Under the pieces are notes generated by a model. It was not told the origin of the DNA, searched no databases, and worked only from the letters and a program-made list of their open reading frames with translations. Shown piece after piece: positions 59,349 through 64,000 of a DNA stretch of 64,000 nt. Numbering within the stretch: the first letter of the stretch is position 1; every line of letters begins with the position of its first letter. The DNA is from JACRBR01 sp964371355 (GTDB taxonomy: Bacteria > Chloroflexota > Dehalococcoidia > DSTF01 > JACRBR01), in assembly GCA_964371355.1 (NCBI GenBank), contig CAYJMG010000001.1, positions 289,244 to 353,243 on the forward strand. Direction: 5' to 3'. The position numbers were made by a program, and so were the translations under genes.

Positions 59349-61901
59349 TCAGACAGCCGAGTTTGTTTTGGAAAACTCGCTGTCCGTGTTGCGCCCCGTG
59401 CCTGCTGCCGTGGCTTCGGCGACGACCCCCGCGGGCGCAACGCGCTGTGGCACAGCCGTCCTCGGCTGTGCTGCTGTCGGGGCCGCCCGCGCTCCATCCT
59501 CGTCCACGAGCCGGCGCAGCAGCGTCGCCGCCGCGCGCTTGTTCGTGTCGTGCTCACCGATCGACGGCCCCACGCAGCCGGGGCACCCCGCCTTGCACGC
59601 GCACCCGCCGAGTACGTCGAGCGCCGCCCGCATGAGCTGCGTGTGGATCTCGAACAGCCGTCGCGACATCCCGACCCCGCCGGGCTGGTTCTCGTACAGG
59701 AACAGCGTCGGCCGCTCGGTGAAGGGCGAGCGCACCTGCGCCACCGCCTGCAGGTCGCGCGGGTCGCACATCAGGAAGATCGGCGCGAGCTGGCGCAGCA
59801 GGTGCGCCATGCCCCAGAGCCCCTCTTGCACGTCCGCTCGTGACATGCCGTCGATGGCGGCGTCGCCCAGCGCGAACCAGTACCCCGTCGTGTGGCGGTT
59901 CTCCTCCGGGATGTTGATCTTCCCCCAGCCGACGTTCTCGTGCGTGTCGAGCTTGATCTTCTTGAAGATGGTGGCCACGTCGCGCACCGCCACCTCGCCG
60001 TGCTCGACCTCGCACCCGCGCGACGGCGCACGCTCGAACGACTCCATCACCTCCAGGTCCACGGCCAGGTTCGCGTCGGTGTAGTAGTCGACGTCGACGC
60101 GGTGGACGTACGCCTTCTTCTCCTCCCAGTTCAGGTGGTCGACGTGGTACATCTGCCCGCCGTGCATGTAGATCGCCTCGTCATGCACCAGCAGCGGCGC
60201 CGCCGGCCGGTCGATCTCCCCGATGACGCGCGGCTTCGTCGCCGACGGGCCCTGCTCGATGATGACGAAGTTGTCGATCGCGGCAGAACGCAGGGATACG
60301 CCTTCGGCCGGGAATACCTCGGCCATCCAGTGCCAGCGGCCGCCCGCGTGCACGAGGATGCCCTCCGCCGCGAGCAGGTCGAGGAGGTCCCGCAATCCGG
60401 GCCCGAAATCTTCGTTCGCTGTAGGGGCGCAGCCTGCTGCGCCCTCCTCGCCGGGACCGGGCGCAACAGATTGTCTCCCCGGCGAATCTGCGAGCGCCCC
60501 TGCGCCGTCCACGTCCTTCTCGTCGAACGGCAGCTCGAACGCCGCGCACTTCAGGTGGCTGATCCGCACCAGCAGGTTGTCCGGGTCGACGAGACCGGCT
60601 TCGGGCGATGTGTCGAACAGGTACTCCGGATTCGCGGCCACGTACTGGTTCAACGGCGACGACGACGCCACGATGCACGCGAACGACGGCCCCTGCCGCC
60701 GACCCGCGCGCCCCATCTGCTGCCAGGCCGACGCCAGCGTGCCCGGATAGCCCGTCAGCACCGCCGCGTCCAGCCCGCCGATGTCCACGCCAAGCTCCAG
60801 CGCGTTCGTCGCGACCACCCCGCGGATGCGCCCGTCGCGCAGCCCCCGCTCGATCCCCCGCCGTTCGTTCGGCAGGTAGCCGCTGCGATATCCCTCCACG
60901 ACCGGCGTGCGCTCCGGCCCGACGGCGCGGCCCGGCTCTCGCTCCAGCGACTCACGCAGGTAGCGCAGCAGCAGCTCGACGCGCACGCGCGACGGCGCGA
61001 ACACGATCGTCTGCACGCCCGCCCGCAGCAGCCGCGCGCCGATCTTGCGCGCCGCGCCGACTGCCCCCTCGCGGATGCCCAGCTCGCGGTTCACGACGGG
61101 CGGGTTGTACACGGCGACCGTCTTCGGCCCGCTCGGCGCGCCGTTGTCGTCGACCAGCGTCACCGGGGTGCGCGCGATGTTGCGCGCCAGCTCGGCCGGG
61201 TTGGCGATGGTCGCCGAGCAGCAGATGAAGACCGGATCCGAGCCGTAGAAGCGGCAGATGCGGCGCAGGCGGCGCACGACGTTCGCGACGTGCGAGCCGA
61301 AGACGCCGCGGTACTGGTGCAGCTCATCGATAACGACGTAGCGCAGGTTCTCGAACAGCTTCACCCACTTCGTGTGGTGGGGCAGGATGCCCGTGTGCAG
61401 CATGTCGGGGTTCGTCACGACGACGTGCCCCGCCTCGCGCACCTTGCGCCGCGCGTCGCCCGGCGTATCGCCGTCGTAGGTGAACGTGCGTATGTCCGCG
61501 CCGAGCTGCGTGATGAGCCCGTGCAGCTCCTGCATCTGGTCCTGCGCCAGCGCCTTCGTCGGGAAGAGGTACAGCGTCCGCGCGTCGGGGTCGGCCAGGA
61601 TCGACTGCAGGACCGGCAGGTTGTAGCACAGCGTCTTCCCCGAAGCCGTCGGCGTGACGACGACCACGCTCTCGCGCCGCAGCGCCGCCTCGACCGCCTG
61701 CGCCTGGTGCGTGTACAGCCGCTCGATCCCCCGGTTCGCCAGCGCCGCCACGAGCTGCGGGTCGATCGCGTCCGGAAACGCCGCGTACCGAGCCTCCCGC
61801 GCCGGATGCTCGTGCCACGCCACGAACCCCGAGCGGTCGGCCGCATGCCCCGCCAGCTCCGGATCCGTCCGAAGCGCCTCCAGCGCGCGTCCCAGTGCCA
61901 T
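59349..61901 (-). CDS. mrfA: MrfA-like (YprA) DEAD/H helicase with REP insert
   Basis: 850 residues. Helicase motifs: VVVTPTASGKTLCYNLPVL (Walker A), LFPTKALAQDQ (Ia), VVIDELHQYRGVFGSH (DELH), CSATIANP (III), VVATNALELGVDIGGLDA (V) and WQQMGRAGRR (VI). C-terminal DUF1998 domain with GGCACKAGCPGCVG (CxCx3CxxC, the zinc-type cysteines of MrfA). Residues about 473-505 (GALADSPGRQSVAPGPGEEGAAGCAPTANED) are encoded by a repeat, and the last about 40 residues read another. AGGAGG 7 bp before ATG. Works with the adjacent exonuclease. Confidence 0.92.
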   Translation of the reverse strand: MALGRALEALRTDPELAGHAADRSGFVAWHEHPAREARYAAFPDAIDPQLVAALANRGIERLYTHQAQAVEAALRRESVVVVTPTASGKTLCYNLPVLQSILADPDARTLYLFPTKALAQDQMQELHGLITQLGADIRTFTYDGDTPGDARRKVREAGHVVVTNPDMLHTGILPHHTKWVKLFENLRYVVIDELHQYRGVFGSHVANVVRRLRRICRFYGSDPVFICCSATIANPAELARNIARTPVTLVDDNGAPSGPKTVAVYNPPVVNRELGIREGAVGAARKIGARLLRAGVQTIVFAPSRVRVELLLRYLRESLEREPGRAVGPERTPVVEGYRSGYLPNERRGIERGLRDGRIRGVVATNALELGVDIGGLDAAVLTGYPGTLASAWQQMGRAGRRQGPSFACIVASSSPLNQYVAANPEYLFDTSPEAGLVDPDNLLVRISHLKCAAFELPFDEKDVDGAGALADSPGRQSVAPGPGEEGAAGCAPTANEDFGPGLRDLLDLLAAEGILVHAGGRWHWMAEVFPAEGVSLRSAAIDNFVIIEQGPSATKPRVIGEIDRPAAPLLVHDEAIYMHGGQMYHVDHLNWEEKKAYVHRVDVDYYTDANLAVDLEVMESFERAPSRGCEVEHGEVAVRDVATIFKKIKLDTHENVGWGKINIPEENRHTTGYWFALGDAAIDGMSRADVQEGLWGMAHLLRQLAPIFLMCDPRDLQAVAQVRSPFTERPTLFLYENQPGGVGMSRRLFEIHTQLMRAALDVLGGCACKAGCPGCVGPSIGEHDTNKRAAATLLRRLVDEDGARAAPTAAQPRTAVPQRVAPAGVVAEATAAGTGRNTDSEFSKTNSAV
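60418..60505. repeat. REP insert inside mrfA coding sequence
   Basis: GTAGGGGCGCAGCCTGCTGCGCCCTC, the same palindrome as in the 33369-33812 array, read in frame, followed by a related CGGGCGCAACAGATTG segment. Confidence 0.85.
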
Positions 61902-62065
61902 CCTGCGCCTCCTGCGGTGGGAGGGCGCAACAGATCGCGCCCCTACGGTGGCAGAACAGGTGTACGGGTGTGGAGTATAGAATCAGAACGCAGGTTCGTC
62001 AATCCTCGACTCACCCTTGCGCTGTCTCCTAAAGGTCAAATATTCTTTGACATATAGGTGACGCT

Positions 62066-62677
62066 ATGGCGAGGACCACACCAGCAAAAGACCGGCCCGG
62101 GCTCTTCGACGTTGCGTCCGGCCAGGGTGGCTACTTCACCACCAAACAGGCCCAGGCTTGCGGAATCAGCCGCGCGCTGCTCGCGCACCATGCCAGAAGC
62201 GGCAAATTCCTACGCGTGCGGCGAGGCCTCTATCGCTTTCGCGAGTACCCATCCTCACCGCGTGAGGACGTTCTTTCCGCGTGCATGGCCCTCGCTGAAT
62301 CCGACGCCGTTGTCTCTCACGAGAGCGCGCTCGAACTGCTGGGCCTCAGCGATGTCATCCCGGACGCCGTGCACCTTACGGTGCCTCGCTCTCGCCGAAA
62401 CCTGCGCTCGCTTGCCGGCACAAGAGTCCACACCAGTTCGCGGCCGATCCCTCCGAGCGACCGGACCGTCCTCAACGGCGTCACGCTGACGACGGCCACT
62501 CGCTCGATCCTCGACGCGGCCGAAACCGGCACCGCGACCGAACAGGTCGCGCTCGCGATCATCCAGGCGGTCGAAAGAGGCCTGGCAACTCGCGATGTAC
62601 TGGCACGCCGGGCGAAGGAGCGCGGCCGTCGGGTGGCGGTAATCGTCACCGGGGCGCTCCGTCCGCAAACGTCATGA
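62066..62677 (+). CDS. AbiEi-like antitoxin, orphan
   Basis: 203 residues. GYFTTKQAQACGISRALLAHHARSGKFLRVRRGLYRF is the winged-helix AbiEi_4 antitoxin domain, followed by ESDAVVSHESALELLGLSDVIPDAVHLTVPRSRR and a C-terminal helical part. AbiEi normally pairs with a downstream AbiEii nucleotidyltransferase. Here the next 60 bp are intergenic and the following genes are on the other strand, so no partner is present. AGGTGA 7 bp before ATG. Could be a stand-alone regulator. Confidence 0.85.
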   Translation: MARTTPAKDRPGLFDVASGQGGYFTTKQAQACGISRALLAHHARSGKFLRVRRGLYRFREYPSSPREDVLSACMALAESDAVVSHESALELLGLSDVIPDAVHLTVPRSRRNLRSLAGTRVHTSSRPIPPSDRTVLNGVTLTTATRSILDAAETGTATEQVALAIIQAVERGLATRDVLARRAKERGRRVAVIVTGALRPQTS

Positions 62678-62737
62678 ACACTTCGGCGGCTGTGGGAGGC
62701 CACAACGCCTCACCAGAGGGCAGCGCGCAAGGAATGT

Positions 62738-63043
62738 CTAGCGCCCCCTTCGCGCCCGACTCGGCTTCGAGGGGGTCGCCGCAGCCCGCTTCGGAGCCTG
62801 CCTGAGGGCGAGCTTCGAGGCATCAACTGTGAGGCTCGAAGGCTGGTCGGCACGCTGAACGCCGATTTCGAGGAGCGGAACGATCGCCGCCGGTTGAAGC
62901 GCCTCTGGTCCAGGCCCTACATTTGCCGCCGCTAGCCCGAACTTCGCATAGAACGCCCACAGTCCTTCTGTGATGCCTTGCTTCTCGAGCATCAGTTCAA
63001 CGAGTTCCTTGTAGTTGAAGACGATTTGCTGAGCCTCTGCCAT
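62738..63043 (-). CDS. Small helical protein coupled to HicB
   Basis: 101 residues. VFNYKELVELMLEKQGITEGLWAFYAKFGLAAANVGPGP, then PAAIVPLLEIGVQRADQPSSLTVDASKL and a basic C-terminus (RAAATPSKPSRARRGR). The ATG at 63043 overlaps the HicB stop (TAATG), so translation is coupled. I do not recognise a named family; similar small proteins occur beside toxin-antitoxin genes as I recall, but this was not checked. Confidence 0.7.
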   Translation of the reverse strand: MAEAQQIVFNYKELVELMLEKQGITEGLWAFYAKFGLAAANVGPGPEALQPAAIVPLLEIGVQRADQPSSLTVDASKLALRQAPKRAAATPSKPSRARRGR

Positions 63044-63615
63044 TAAGCACCTACTTCAGCGTGTTCCGGGTACTGATAGAACTTCAGGCTTTCCAGTGGA
63101 AGGGACTCGATTCGTTGCGAGGCGAACGCCTTTGGAGCATGAAGGCTCTGGCTAGTCCCACTACTCAACTCAATCCCGCCTGGGTAGACAACTGTCCAGT
63201 TGGTCTGCGCCATCTCCAGTCGGGCAATGGCACGGGTCAAGCTCGCACCTGCGCGCGCAGCTAGTTGTTCGGCGCCAACAGCTGCACTAACGGCAGCAAC
63301 GATGAACGTGTTCAAACTGACTGCGTCGCGCTGCGCAAATACGATTGCACGTCTGTGTAGGCTCTTCGGGAGCCTGAGCGACAGAGTTCCAGAAGGTTCA
63401 TCGAGGGCGAATGGTTCCGGAATGGGGTACCCCTGGGCGAGTGCGCTCTCGATCCAAGACTCTGCCACCTCCTCCAGGTTCCGATAGGCATCCTGCGGCG
63501 TTTCGCCATCGGCCACGCAGCCTGGGAATTCGAGGAGTTCGGCCGAGTAGAGTCCGGTCTCGTCCGGAATGAGCACTCGACTATAGGGGCGCCGCAGAAT
63601 CTCTTCGGTGGTCAT
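63043..63615 (-). CDS. hicB: HicB-like antitoxin
   Basis: 190 residues. LIPDETGLYSAELLEFPGCVADGETPQDAYRNLEEVAESWIESALAQGYPIPEP is the HicB partial RNase H-like domain; the ribbon-helix-helix-like LSLRLPKSLHRRAIVFAQRDAVSLNTFIVAAVSAA follows. The C-terminal about 80 residues are extra (LTRAIARLEMAQTNW...). HicB binds HicA and the promoter. Start MTTEEILRRP (63615); the longer frame overlaps hicA. Confidence 0.87.
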   Translation of the reverse strand: MTTEEILRRPYSRVLIPDETGLYSAELLEFPGCVADGETPQDAYRNLEEVAESWIESALAQGYPIPEPFALDEPSGTLSLRLPKSLHRRAIVFAQRDAVSLNTFIVAAVSAAVGAEQLAARAGASLTRAIARLEMAQTNWTVVYPGGIELSSGTSQSLHAPKAFASQRIESLPLESLKFYQYPEHAEVGA

Positions 63616-63628
63616 GGTCGACACTCCG

Positions 63629-63886
63629 TCACTGCCATGCGTCCTTGCCCAGATCCTCCTCAAGTACGTCCAAAATGCGCATCACGGTGCGGGCAGCCAT
63701 CGCCCGCGGGTGATCGGGAATGGGAAGCGGCGGCCGTCCCGGCATCTCAAACACCCGATGCTTGCCGCGTTTTGCCTCCTTGCGCCCGACAGCCTTTGCG
63801 ACCGACATCAACTGCCTCGCGTGGACATTGTGGCGGCCCTTCCGCAAAGCCTCGATTTCGGCCTGAATGGCCGCTTGGCCTACCAT
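63629..63886 (-). CDS. hicA: HicA-like toxin
   Basis: 85 residues. RGKHRVFEMPGRPPLPIPDHPRAMAARTVMRILDVLEEDLG fits the HicA double-stranded-RNA-binding-like fold, with His in KHRVF at the place of the catalytic GxHH-x-F histidine and IP-H...T-x-x-I-x-x-x-L behind it; the N-terminal part is longer than usual. HicA cuts mRNA. First gene of the operon, 13 bp before hicB. Identification rests on short motifs. Confidence 0.75.
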   Translation of the reverse strand: MVGQAAIQAEIEALRKGRHNVHARQLMSVAKAVGRKEAKRGKHRVFEMPGRPPLPIPDHPRAMAARTVMRILDVLEEDLGKDAWQ

Positions 63887-63906
63887 GGTATCGGATATAA
63901 TACCAT
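63885..63906 (-). promoter_or_regulatory. Inverted-repeat operator for HicAB
   Basis: ATGGTAT and ATACCAT arms around CGGATATA; the inner arm overlaps the hicA start codon. A TATTAT hexamer lies within it on the minus strand, so promoter and repressor site probably coincide. Confidence 0.6.
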
Positions 63907-63967
63907 CTGTCTACACTCCTGCCAATCCAGTCGAGTCCAGCGGAGCTAGCAGGGTGTTGAAGAAGCG

Positions 63968-64000
63968 ACCTACTGGCTCAGTGTAGGTGAGCCAGTAGGT
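63968..64000. repeat. Perfect 13-bp inverted repeat at the right edge
   Basis: ACCTACTGGCTCA, a 7-base loop, then TGAGCCAGTAGGT. It is preceded by GGGTGTTGAAGAAG, an IS-end-like word. It may be a terminator or the start of a mobile element continuing outside the window. Confidence 0.5.

Overview
The window is GC-rich bacterial chromosome, about 65 percent GC by eye, densely coded on both strands. Three F420-type luciferase-like oxidoreductases, a b6-type split cytochrome b, Tad/TadE-like pseudopilins, an MrfAB repair pair, a dockerin protein and many GT-C membrane glycosyltransferases together suggest a Chloroflexota lineage, possibly Dehalococcoidia-like. No rRNA or tRNA gene was seen, so this placement is inference.

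Layout. 1-2.0 kb: part of a bc-type quinol oxidase complex (minus strand). 2.1-5.4 kb: TadE/TadG pseudopilin genes preceded by two tandem cyclic-di-GMP-I riboswitches, the upstream one in front of a 52-residue membrane peptide. 5.9-11.2 kb: glucosamine-6-phosphate deaminase family, EamA transporter, ThiE, a beta-propeller protein, a REP array with its RAYT transposase, and an F420-type oxidoreductase. 11.6-13.1 kb: an isolated coiled-coil (scaffold-like) plus major capsid protein pair with no other phage gene. 13.2-16.05 kb: a complete IS1595-type transposon with inverted repeats and an 8-bp target duplication, carrying a toxin-antitoxin-like operon and inserted in a REP beside a second RAYT. 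17-31 kb: oxidoreductases, patatin, YdeI, serine hydrolase, AlkZ-like protein, TauE, acyl-CoA dehydrogenase, MarR and membrane proteins for envelope glycans. 31-39 kb: zinc-ribbon protein, MutM, a UbiA remnant, DNA polymerase I, a dockerin protein and a DUF2723 protein. 39-42.5 kb: acyl-CoA genes interrupted by a GxxExxY gene between inverted repeats. 42.6-55.8 kb: a one-directional exopolysaccharide cluster (epimerase, methyltransferase, four glycosyltransferases, ligase/polymerase, DegT aminotransferase, flippase, Wzz/tyrosine-kinase-like protein, priming sugar transferase). 56-62 kb: a GT-C-like protein and the mrfB-mrfA pair. 62-64 kb: an orphan AbiEi-like antitoxin and a HicAB-like module with a coupled third gene.

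How it fits together. The riboswitches suggest that cyclic di-GMP controls pilus-like surface genes; the exopolysaccharide cluster and dockerin protein point to an adhesive or coated cell surface. At least five families of short palindromic repeats are scattered through the window. Some lie in frame inside mrfA, mrfB and an acyl-CoA dehydrogenase, one served as the IS1595 target, and one was amplified together with a gene end. The most unusual candidates are the capsid-only locus, the tandem riboswitch/Tad arrangement and the toxin-antitoxin-carrying IS1595 transposon.
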